Of a stretch of DNA of 64,000 nt, positions 1 through 6,947 are shown piece by piece. The number at the start of each line of letters is the position of its first letter. Positions within the stretch are counted from its first letter, which is position 1. The stretch spans positions 8,907-72,906 of the forward strand of contig CAKSWQ010000003.1 of NCBI GenBank assembly GCA_934512105.1, read 5' to 3'. Source of the stretch: an uncultured Faecalibacterium sp. Its GTDB lineage: Bacteria > Bacillota > Clostridia > Oscillospirales > Ruminococcaceae. The notes beneath the pieces were generated by a model. The model ran no database searches. It saw only the letters and a program-made list of their open reading frames with translations, and was not told the origin of the DNA. Both the position numbers and the translations under genes were made by a program.

Positions 1-147
1 GTCCAGACCCAGCGTTCCGGTCAGATAAAGCAGTACAAAGCTGGAAACCAGACCATAGGAGCAGTTAGAGGCCAGATCGCCGGAACCGTAGGCCAGCTTC
101 TGATACCATTTCAGATATTTTTTCTCTGTCGTTGCAGTAGCAGACAT
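1..147 (-). CDS. GPH-family sugar:cation symporter, N-terminal 49 residues
   Basis: Partial gene running off the left edge. The 49 visible residues begin MSATATTEKKYLKWYQKL and continue with YGSGDLASN and an aromatic/aliphatic first membrane helix. This is the usual N-terminus of glycoside-pentoside-hexuronide cation symporters (MelB/UidB/XynB type), which import oligosaccharides or glycosides with Na+ or H+. The ATG at 147-145 follows an AAGGAGA ribosome site. It diverges from an AraC-family regulator, a common arrangement for a transporter and its activator. Substrate cannot be told from this fragment. Confidence 0.85.
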   Translation of the reverse strand, partial: MSATATTEKKYLKWYQKLAYGSGDLASNCSYGLVSSFVLLYLTGTLGLD

Positions 148-183
148 GGGGATTCTCCTTTCAAGACGTGCTGTATCATTCGC

Positions 184-234
184 AGCGACAGAATGTGTCT
201 GTCGCTTTACATTTTTTCAAAAGCACTCTATAAT
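184..234 (+). promoter_or_regulatory. araC promoter with overlapping 9-bp inverted repeat
   Basis: A perfect inverted repeat, AGCGACAGA (184-192) and TCTGTCGCT (198-206), separated by 5 nt, abuts a sigma-70-like promoter TTTACA (206-211), 17 nt spacer, TATAAT (229-234) reading toward the AraC gene. The palindrome overlaps the -35 box and lies in the leader of the divergent symporter, so it is a plausible operator for both genes. The regulatory role is inference. Confidence 0.55.
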
Positions 235-382
235 AAAGCCATCGGCCGCACAGCTTTTACAGAATGTTTTTGTATTGTGCCTATATTTTAGCAATTCCGT
301 TCACATTCCACAATGACAGCATCGTGTGCCGCATCTATCAAATTGTATCATATTCGCACATTACAGAAAAGGAGACGCTTTC

Positions 383-1438
383 ATGAAACCAGATTCCACC
401 AGCTATGAGAATATTTTGGAGGTTGAAAACTGGGGCAGTCAGCTCTCTACCTTCTACAAGATCATGTCCCCGGTGCAGATCACGCTGGAGTCCTGTACCG
501 GTCTGGGAGAAACCGACCAATACAGCATTCAGATGTTCTCACCGAATGGCTGCTGGCTACATGAAAACTCTATGGACGCTTTGTTCCGTGCGCTCAGCTC
601 CCGTCCGCTGCACCGTCATGATTATTTTGAGCTGATGCTGGTGCTGGAAGGGGAGGTCATCCAACAGATTGAGGAAAAAGAATACCCCTACCGTGCCGGG
701 ACCTGCTGTCTGGTGAACCGCAGCATCCTCCATAACGAACGCTTCATCGGCCCCGCCAAGCTCTGTTTTATTGGTCTGTCTGTAGATTTTGTCCGCAGCC
801 TGACGGAATCTGCATCCCTTCAATTATTTGAAGCCGAGCGTCATCTGCCGGAAAATCCCGTTTTGCAGTTCATGCTGGCAAATCTGGGACAGGATCTCCG
901 AAAGGAATATCAGGACCTTTTTCCCACACCGGAAAACACCGACAGCGTTCAACCCCTGACAACGCTCATCGCCCGCATGACCCACATCCTGCACGAACCC
1001 AGTGCCGCCGCCACCTATTATTTGAAAGGCGCACTTTGCGAACTGTTCGATTTTCTGTCGTCCGGGTTCTACGTCACCCCGGTGCACCTGAGCAGTAGCC
1101 CCGAAAGCCTGCTCTTTCTGCGCATCAGCCGTTTGCTGGAGGATACAGATGGCCGGCTGCCTCGCAGTGAACTGGCACGGCTTTTGAATTACAATGGCAG
1201 CTACCTCAATTCCATCGTCCAGCGTCGCACCGGTCTGTGCCTTTTTGATTACGGCATGACTTTCTGTTTCCAGAAAGCGGAACGGCTGCTGCGGGAAACA
1301 ACACTTTCCGTCAGCGAGATCGCCCTACAACTCAAATTTACCAACCGCACCCACTTCTACGAACTGTTCCGGCAAAAGTACGGCATGACCCCGCAACAAT
1401 GGCGCAAGATGCAGAAAAGCGCAGAGCACTCTGAATAA
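383..1438 (+). CDS. AraC-family transcriptional regulator
   Basis: 351-residue protein with an N-terminal cupin-like sensing domain (about residues 75-150, including a HRHDYFELMLVLEG stretch typical of AraC ligand pockets) and a C-terminal pair of helix-turn-helix motifs (about 245-345, ending with FTNRTHFYELFRQKYGMTPQQWR). It probably senses a sugar and controls the divergently transcribed GPH symporter. The start at 383 was chosen because AAAAGGAG sits at 367-374; an upstream in-frame start at 326 has no ribosome site. The ligand is unknown. Confidence 0.85.
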   Translation: MKPDSTSYENILEVENWGSQLSTFYKIMSPVQITLESCTGLGETDQYSIQMFSPNGCWLHENSMDALFRALSSRPLHRHDYFELMLVLEGEVIQQIEEKEYPYRAGTCCLVNRSILHNERFIGPAKLCFIGLSVDFVRSLTESASLQLFEAERHLPENPVLQFMLANLGQDLRKEYQDLFPTPENTDSVQPLTTLIARMTHILHEPSAAATYYLKGALCELFDFLSSGFYVTPVHLSSSPESLLFLRISRLLEDTDGRLPRSELARLLNYNGSYLNSIVQRRTGLCLFDYGMTFCFQKAERLLRETTLSVSEIALQLKFTNRTHFYELFRQKYGMTPQQWRKMQKSAEHSE

Positions 1439-1453
1439 GGTGCTCTGCACTTT
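1421..1453 (+). terminator. Intrinsic terminator overlapping the araC stop codon
   Basis: GCAGAGCAC (1421-1429) and GTGCTCTGC (1440-1448) form a 9-bp stem followed by ACTTTTTG. The stem includes the last codons of the gene. Confidence 0.8.
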
Positions 1454-1656
1454 TTGTTTTATCTCAATTTCTCAAAACTGTTCCTGTCTAAATAGCATAT
1501 CCCATACATAAGTCCTACTATCACCGCTTTACCACAATAAATTTTGCAAAACCATCTTGACGTGCCCTGCGATCCATGATACCCTTTATCGCAAATCCCA
1601 CCAATTTTGTAGAAAAGTACAGAATGGCGAGGATTTATTCCCCATGAAGATTTTTG

Positions 1657-1707
1657 TCGCCCCGCAACACACCCGATTTGTTTTGCCGCCGTTTCACCCG
1701 ACAAAAT
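1657..1707 (-). other. Conserved 17-residue coding-like motif ILSGETxAKQxGCVAGR, copy 1
   Basis: Read on the minus strand inside an open frame at 1459-1797 (112 codons, ATG preceded by GAGG), these 51 bases encode ILSGETAAKQIGCVAGR. A second copy lies at 19431-19481. Eight of 51 bases differ; five differences are silent third-position changes and the rest give I/L and A/M. I do not recognise a named family. The surrounding frame shows no other homology I can see. The stretch 1454-2040 otherwise holds no convincing gene and probably contains the left part of the mobile element. Confidence 0.45.
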
Positions 1708-2044
1708 TTTTCGCCTGTCTTGCAAGGCGGTATTTTTCTTTTTGGGAGCTTGTACCTTGAATCCTTCATAAGCCGTCTGAACGAGATACCGTGCCATGAC
1801 CTCACACTTTCTGTGGGCGAGCCGGACAACGCCGCTGCAAAACAGGGGCAGGAACTGCGTTCGGTGTGAACGGTGACCATGAGCAGGGGCTTTGCCTTTT
1901 CACACGTTTTGCTCTGCAAAATTTTCAACGTGCATTGCGGTTCGACTTCTGAAATTTTCAGTGTTGCACGGAAAGGGCGAAAGCAAGTATCGACCTGTGG
2001 CCACAAATTTTCAATGCTTGAAAAATTGCTGTCCACTCAGTCAT

Positions 2045-2105
2045 CCTTGTTGGGGAGTGCCTTCCCCAAACCCTGCTTAAGCATTGCGCTGGTTTCAGCG
2101 CAAAA
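2045..2105 (+). other. Candidate oriT of the mobilizable element
   Basis: Just upstream of mobC lie two strong inverted repeats: TTGGGGA (2050-2056) with TCCCCAA (2063-2069), and TTGCGCTG (2084-2091) with CAGCGCAA (2096-2103), separated by a CCCTGC-containing linker. Paired repeats next to the accessory gene and relaxase are the usual architecture of MOBP-type transfer origins. No nick site can be assigned from sequence alone. Confidence 0.5.
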
Positions 2106-2175
2106 GCGGCGTGTCGCATTACATAGCCCTCTCCATCCCGGAGCGGGCATTTATCATTTTCACAGGAGGTCGAAT

Positions 2176-2661
2176 ATGGCTGAAATGAAAAGTCCGAACG
2201 TACACGCACGAGAGAACCGCAATGACACGCCGCGAAAACGAAAGACACACATCATCAAGGTCAGAGTGACCGCAGAGGAAAAACTGCGGATCGCATACGC
2301 CTGCAAAGAACTCCACCTCACCCAATCCGAACTCGTCCGCCGCGTCCTGTACGGCGTGAACGTCAAGCACACCGTTGTGGTGGCGCAGGGCGGCGAGGAT
2401 GCACTGGCGGCGCTTGCCGCCTTGTCTGCCCAGTGCAGCAAGGTGGGCAGCAACCTCAACCAGCTTGCACGGCACTTCAACTCCGGCGGCAAAGACACCG
2501 AGCAGCTCCGGGCGCAAATTCTGGAGGAACTGTCCGCACTCACGAACTTTCGGCTGAAAGCCGAAGAAACGGTTGGTGAACTGTATGGCAACCATCAAAC
2601 AATAATCCGGCTGCGCCGAATTGGCTGTAAAAAATCACTTCCGCGATTTTTTCTAATGTAA
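2176..2661 (+). CDS. mobC: MobC-like relaxosome accessory protein
   Basis: 161-residue basic protein. Residues 1-30 are charged, followed by a ribbon-helix-helix-like region (THIIKVRVTAEEKLRIA, about 24-55) and a C-terminal helical segment with SKVGSNLNQLARHFN, the hallmark of the MobC family that helps the relaxase bind and open oriT. The start at 2176 has AGGAGGT at 2164-2170. Codons after about residue 143 look foreign (a charged LRRIGCKK tail): an insert at about 2602-2682 has replaced the natural end and separated this gene from the relaxase start it once overlapped. Confidence 0.8.
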   Translation: MAEMKSPNVHARENRNDTPRKRKTHIIKVRVTAEEKLRIAYACKELHLTQSELVRRVLYGVNVKHTVVVAQGGEDALAALAALSAQCSKVGSNLNQLARHFNSGGKDTEQLRAQILEELSALTNFRLKAEETVGELYGNHQTIIRLRRIGCKKSLPRFFLM

Positions 2662-2682
2662 GCAGCCTGCGGCTGCAATCAG
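2602..2682 (+). mobile_element. 81-bp palindrome-bearing insert at the relaxase start
   Basis: The sequence before it (ATG at 2585, reading MATIK) and after it (MTSKNSNYAAAE from 2684) join into a normal MOBP relaxase N-terminus if about 81 bases are removed. The intervening stretch holds AAAAAATC/GATTTTTT and CAGCC/GGCTG inverted repeats and two in-frame TAA codons. The exact borders are uncertain by a few bases. That this is an insertion is inferred from the expected family N-terminus. Confidence 0.5.
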
Positions 2683-2683
2683 C

Positions 2684-4297
2684 ATGACCTCGAAAAACTC
2701 TAACTACGCCGCCGCCGAAAGCTATCTCACCTTTCAGCACAACGAGTACACCGGTCTGCCCATTCTGGACGAGAAGGGCAGACCCAAGCTGCGGGATTCG
2801 TACCTGCTCGACACCCTTGAGTGCGGCGAATCCTCGTTCGCTATGGCCTGCCTGATCGCCAACCGTAAGTACGGCAAGAACGGCAGGCGGGAGGACGTGA
2901 AGACCCACCATATATGGCGATATCCGCCAAAGCGGATGCTAATATATCCGTGCGTAGCACGCACCGCTGGCCATACGAAGTATATCATCAGCTTCGACCC
3001 GAAGGACGCAGTAGAAAACGGCCTGACCATGGAGCGGGCGCAAGCCCTTGGCTTGCAGTTCTGCAAGGAAAATTTCCCCGGTCATCCCGCCATCGTCTGC
3101 ACCCACCCGGATGGTCACAACAGTGCCGGGAACATCCACGTCCACATCGTCATCGGCAGCTTGCGTGTCCGCACCGTGGAACGGCAGCCCTTCATGGACA
3201 AGCCGTGCGACTGGGAAGCGGGCAAGAAGCACCGCTGCACCTCTGCCATGCTCCGGCACCTTCGTGTCGCTGTCATGGAGATGTGCGAGCAAGCCGACCT
3301 GAACCAGATCAATCTGCTGGAAGCCCAAGGCGACCATGTTTCCGAGCGGGAGTATTGGGCGCAGCGGCGCGGACAACGCCGCCTCGACCATGCCAACGCC
3401 AAACTTGCCGCCGAAGGGCAGCAGCCCACCCAGACCGTCTACCAGACCGAGCTGGACAAGCTGCGAAAGCAGATCTACGCTGTGCTGAACAAGACCACCA
3501 CCTTCGAGGAATTTTCTGCATTGCTCATGCAGGAACACGGCATCGCCGTGAAGGAGAGCCGAGGCCGGTTGAGTTACTGCCCACCCGATCGGACAAAGTT
3601 CATCACCGCCAAGAAACTGAGCAAAAAGCTGGAAAAGGAGCAGGTGCTGACCGCCCTCTCCCAGAACATCCAGCTTGCCCCGACCATCCATCCTGTCAAC
3701 GAACAGAAGCCGGATAAAATCAGGAAACTGGTTGACATTCAGGCTAAAGTGGCTGCGGGCAAGGGCATCGGCTACGAGCGTTGGGCAAAAAAGTTCAACC
3801 TCAAACACTGGTCGCAGACCTTGTGTCTCCTGCAGGAGAAGAAGCTGCTCAGCGAAGATGCCCTGCACCAGCGCATTGCCGAACTGCAAACCCAGCACGA
3901 CGATGCACTGGCGGTGGTAAAAGACATGGATGCCCGCATGGTCTCCCTCAAGGAGCTGCGCGGGCATCTTGCGGTTTATCGGCAGTACAAGCCTCTTGCA
4001 CAGAAGCTCCAGACGGTACGGAATCCCTCCAAGTTCAAGGAGCAGCACCGTGCAGAGCTTGCCGTGTACGAGGCTGCTTGCGCCTATTTCAAGGCCAACG
4101 GGCTCAGGACGCTGCCAGACCTCAAAAAGCTGGATGCCGAATACCAGACCCTTTCCTCGGAGAAAAACGGGTTCTACACCCGCTACAAGAAAGCGCAGAT
4201 CGAACTGCGTGAACTCCGCACCGCACAACAGAACGTGGAAGCCTTCTTCCGCAAGGAAGAGCGCAGCCACGCCGTACCGCAGCAGGAGGTCAAATGA
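2684..4297 (+). CDS. MOBP-type relaxase/mobilization nuclease
   Basis: 537-residue relaxase that would nick oriT and pilot single-stranded DNA during conjugative mobilization. The metal-binding histidines are visible as GNIHVHIVI (about residues 150-158), and the family motif YIISFDPKD lies near 100. The C-terminal third is predicted coiled coil (about 390-525). Two oddities stand out: the ATG at 2684 has no ribosome site and the ancestral start at 2585 is cut off by two stop codons, and a 69-base in-frame insert (2912-2980) adds 23 residues just before YIISF. Expression and activity are therefore doubtful. Its stop overlaps a following ATG (ATGA at 4294). Confidence 0.85.
   Translation: MTSKNSNYAAAESYLTFQHNEYTGLPILDEKGRPKLRDSYLLDTLECGESSFAMACLIANRKYGKNGRREDVKTHHIWRYPPKRMLIYPCVARTAGHTKYIISFDPKDAVENGLTMERAQALGLQFCKENFPGHPAIVCTHPDGHNSAGNIHVHIVIGSLRVRTVERQPFMDKPCDWEAGKKHRCTSAMLRHLRVAVMEMCEQADLNQINLLEAQGDHVSEREYWAQRRGQRRLDHANAKLAAEGQQPTQTVYQTELDKLRKQIYAVLNKTTTFEEFSALLMQEHGIAVKESRGRLSYCPPDRTKFITAKKLSKKLEKEQVLTALSQNIQLAPTIHPVNEQKPDKIRKLVDIQAKVAAGKGIGYERWAKKFNLKHWSQTLCLLQEKKLLSEDALHQRIAELQTQHDDALAVVKDMDARMVSLKELRGHLAVYRQYKPLAQKLQTVRNPSKFKEQHRAELAVYEAACAYFKANGLRTLPDLKKLDAEYQTLSSEKNGFYTRYKKAQIELRELRTAQQNVEAFFRKEERSHAVPQQEVK
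2912..2980 (+). mobile_element. 69-bp in-frame palindromic insert inside the relaxase
   Basis: Family relaxases read HHYIISFDP here; in this gene HH and YIISF are separated by exactly 23 codons without a stop. The insert contains ATCCGC/GCGGAT and GTGCG/CGCAC hairpins, and its ends carry TATGGC/GCCATA inverted repeats. It therefore resembles a short palindromic element that can enter a reading frame without closing it. Confidence 0.6.
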
Positions 4298-4311
4298 ACA
4301 ACACTCTGACG

Positions 4312-4408
4312 GATCGATGTGTGAATAAACCCAACCTCACCCACGCCCCTCACCGGGCTTCGTCCTTTCGCCTGTACCCCACCCATTGGGACGGAGGGTA
4401 GCACCTCT
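4312..4408 (+). mobile_element. Probable insert disrupting the start of the primase gene
   Basis: An ATG at 4294 (overlapping the relaxase stop) reads MNNTLTD and then runs to TAG at 4399-4401, while the conserved primase sequence resumes in another frame at about 4409 (VFSDVKSAISTRQAAE). The roughly 94-97 intervening bases include TACCC (4374-4378)/GGGTA (4396-4400). The length is not a multiple of three, so the gene is frameshifted. The nature of the insert is unknown. Confidence 0.4.
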
Positions 4409-4486
4409 GTCTTTTCGGACGTAAAGAGCGCCATCTCGACCCGGCAGGCGGCGGAGCTGTACGGCTTCGCCGTAAACCGGAACGGT

Positions 4487-4942
4487 ATGATGTGCTGTCC
4501 CTTCCACGGGGATAAACACCCCAGCATGAAGGTGGACAGCCGTTTCCACTGTTTCGCCTGTCAGGCGGATGGCGATGTGATCGATTTTGTCGGCAGACTT
4601 TTTCAACTTTCTCCCTACAAGGCTGTGGAAAAGTTGAAGGAGGACTTCGGCATGGCACTTGCCGACGGCAAGGTGCGGCTTGCTCCCCGCAGACCGCCCA
4701 CCGTCCGGCAGCAGCTGCTGGACTATTACCGCTGTCTGCAGCGTTGGCGGGTCCGATACGCACCGCAGTCACCCACAGAAGAACTTCACCCCTGCTTCCT
4801 TGAAGCGATAAAGAACCTTGACATCGTTGAATATTATCTGGACTGTTCGGTGCTCCCGGACCCGCAGACCGAAAACGAGCTACGGAAGTATTGGGAGGGA
4901 TTGCATGAGCGACTGGAAAAAGAGGAACGAAGATTGGCGTGA
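4487..4942 (+). pseudogene. CHC2 zinc-finger DNA primase, 5' end disrupted
   Basis: The 151 residues from the first in-frame ATG contain the CHC2 zinc finger (CCPFHGDKHPS, then FHCFACQADGDVIDF, residues 3-36) of DnaG-type primases carried by mobile elements. The family-conserved N-terminal helix (VKSAISTRQAAELYG) is encoded upstream from about 4409 in the same frame, but no ATG, GTG or TTG start exists for it, because an insert separates it from the original start at 4294. Translation from 4487 would omit that helix. The end overlaps the next gene by 38 nt. Confidence 0.65.
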
Positions 4943-6251
4943 TGAGGACGAACTGGAAGAAGAGGAAGAATGCGAATGCCCTTGGGTAGACAGTAAGGGC
5001 AAAGTGCGTGAAACCGCTTACTGCCAGTACCTTTTAGAGAAACACCCCATGATGTGCCTGAAACAGAAGCTGTTCGACCAGAACGGCGAGGTAGACGAGG
5101 ACGCACTGCTCTACGAAGTCCACAGCGACCTCCGTGACTTTGTGCTCGACAACCTTGCCAAGAAGGAAAAGCAGGTTCTGGACGCACTCCGTATCGAAAC
5201 CTATACCCCTGAATGGAAACCCCAGCTTGACCGCATCCATCTCCAGAACGGAACCTACTTTCTGGACGAACGGGGCTTTGTGCCGGAGAAGGAACTCTGC
5301 CTGAACCGGCTCCCCGTGGAATACCAGCCCGATGCCCCCGCACCGACCAAGTGGCTGGAATTTCTGGACGGTCTGCTCATCCCGGAGGATATTCTGACCT
5401 TGCAGGAATATCTCGGCTATCTTCTGATCCCGTCTACCAAGGCGCAGAAGATGCTGGTCATGACCGGCAAGGGCGGCGAGGGGAAGTCCCGCATCGGCTT
5501 GCTGCTGAAGAAGCTGTTCGGGGAAGCCTCTCACTCTGAATCCATCCTCCGCATCGAGACGAACCGCTTTGCCAGTGCAAATCTGGAGTACAAGCTGGTC
5601 ATGGTCGATGACGACCTGAACATGGTGGCTTTACCCGAAACACGGAACATCAAGTCTATCGTCACCGCCGAAGACCGGTTGTGTATCGAGCGGAAGAACA
5701 AGCAGGCTGTCCAAGGCCTGCTGTACGTTCGTTTCATCTGCTTCGGCAATGGCAACCTTGTGGCTGCTCACGACGACAGCGACGGCTTCTGGCGCAGGCA
5801 GATCCTGATCACGGTAAAAGACCGTGACCCTGCCCGGGTGGATAACCCCTTCCTCATCGAAGAGTTGTCCGAGGAGCGTCCTGGCATCCTGCTGTGGATG
5901 CTGGAAGGGCTGCACCGTCTGCTGGCAAATCGCTATCAGTTTACCATCAGCGAGCGCTCCATCCAGAACCTCGAAGCAGCCATGGCGGACAGCGACAACC
6001 TGACCCAGTTCATGCAGGCAACGGCGTATGTCCGCTTCAAGCCCGACACCGAGGAACGCTCCACCTATCTCTACCGCGCCTACACCAAGTGGTGCGAGGA
6101 TAATCTGGAATCGCCTGTTCCGCAAAAGAAGTTCAGCCAGTTCCTGCTGAAAAATGCGGGGAAGTATGGCCTGACCTTCTCCAAGCACATCGAGGGAAAG
6201 TACCGCGGCTTCCGGGGCGTATGCGTCCACCCCGCCTTTGCCGCCGCTTAA
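4905..6251 (+). CDS. Phage/plasmid P4-family primase-helicase
   Basis: 448 residues. An acidic N-terminus is followed by a D5-type region and an SF3-like helicase with Walker A MTGKGGEGKSRIG (about residues 186-198) and Walker B-like LVMVDDDLN (about 231-239). The C-terminus resembles the winged-helix DNA-binding end of P4 primases. It likely unwinds and initiates replication of the excised element. The start at 4905 follows GGGAGG (4893-4898) and overlaps the upstream primase gene, so the two were translationally coupled. No interruption is seen in this gene. Confidence 0.8.
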   Translation: MSDWKKRNEDWRDEDELEEEEECECPWVDSKGKVRETAYCQYLLEKHPMMCLKQKLFDQNGEVDEDALLYEVHSDLRDFVLDNLAKKEKQVLDALRIETYTPEWKPQLDRIHLQNGTYFLDERGFVPEKELCLNRLPVEYQPDAPAPTKWLEFLDGLLIPEDILTLQEYLGYLLIPSTKAQKMLVMTGKGGEGKSRIGLLLKKLFGEASHSESILRIETNRFASANLEYKLVMVDDDLNMVALPETRNIKSIVTAEDRLCIERKNKQAVQGLLYVRFICFGNGNLVAAHDDSDGFWRRQILITVKDRDPARVDNPFLIEELSEERPGILLWMLEGLHRLLANRYQFTISERSIQNLEAAMADSDNLTQFMQATAYVRFKPDTEERSTYLYRAYTKWCEDNLESPVPQKKFSQFLLKNAGKYGLTFSKHIEGKYRGFRGVCVHPAFAAA

Positions 6252-6267
6252 AAACACACGAAAAGTG

Positions 6268-6500
6268 AAATTCTCGCGCCCTACGCGCCCCAAATCAGCG
6301 GTTTCAACCTGTTATCGCTGTTTTCTCCGGGCGCGTATCTGCCCCTTCCGGGCGGATGTGGGGCGGAAATACGCCCTTCGGGGCGCGAGATACACCAAGA
6401 CGCGCCCCAAGAGGGCGCGTACAATCCATCCATGCGACCTGTAAAACCAACATAGAAAGGTACTTTTGTGTAGTTTGGGGCGCGTGGGGCGCGTAAATTC
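6268..6500. repeat. GC-rich inverted-repeat array, candidate replication origin
   Basis: Two inverted 26-nt copies of a TTTGGGGCGCGT-led sequence with doubled GGGGCGCG boxes face each other (about 6270-6297 on the minus strand, 6474-6499 on the plus strand). Between them are ACGCGCCC/GGGCGCGT, CGCCC-TTCG-GGGCG and GCGTAT/ATACGC hairpins. The array follows the primase-helicase and precedes xis. Iteron-like DNA next to a P4-type primase suggests an origin; this is inference. Confidence 0.5.
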
Positions 6501-6633
6501 AAGTTCTTCGCAATTTTTCTTTTAGCCGGAGCTTCGGGTCAGGAGCTTCGGCCTTTCCATATTACCGACCCATCATGGCGACAGCTCAACGAGGGCTGCG
6601 CCGGGTCAGGTGAAGTGAAAAGGAGACTTGCCT

Positions 6634-6933
6634 ATGAAGAATATTTCCCAAAACTTAACCAAACTGACCCGCGAGGACTTGAAAGCCGCACCCGAATCCC
6701 GTACAATGGAATTGTCCCCAAACCCTGCCGTAGAACCTTCTGACCAGACACGCACAACCATCCGACACGCCCCGCTCGTTTACCGGGTGGAGGAAATCGC
6801 CCAACTGTTGGCGATCTCCAACCGTGCTGCGTACAATCTGTGCAACACCACGAAAGACTTCAAGGTGATCCGCCTCGGTACCAGCATCCGGGTAAGCAAG
6901 CAGAGCTTTGACGATTGGTTTGCAGCGGTCTGA
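6634..6933 (+). CDS. Excisionase-like helix-turn-helix protein
   Basis: 99 residues; the C-terminal half (VYRVEEIAQLLAISNRAAYNL and IRLGTSIRVSKQSFDDWF) is a MerR-like/Xis winged helix used by recombination directionality factors. ATG 6634 follows AAAAGGAG at 6618-6625. It lies 14 nt before the integrase, the usual xis-int order. It probably bends attachment-site DNA for excision. Confidence 0.8.
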   Translation: MKNISQNLTKLTREDLKAAPESRTMELSPNPAVEPSDQTRTTIRHAPLVYRVEEIAQLLAISNRAAYNLCNTTKDFKVIRLGTSIRVSKQSFDDWFAAV

Positions 6934-6947
6934 GGGAGGGAACATCT

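Noticed and set aside
1873..2175. 101-codon upstream extension of mobC
   Set aside because: The region contains the oriT-like repeats, and ATG 2176 has a strong AGGAGGT site and begins the family sequence.
2912..2980. Relaxase insert as a translational bypass element
   Set aside because: No matching take-off and landing codons would restore HHYIISF exactly, and the insert is in frame without stops, so bypass is not needed.
4312..4408. Primase insert as a group II intron remnant
   Set aside because: The minus strand has some GTGAGGGGCG-like sequence resembling an intron 3' region, but no domain V hairpin or boundary motif could be recognised.
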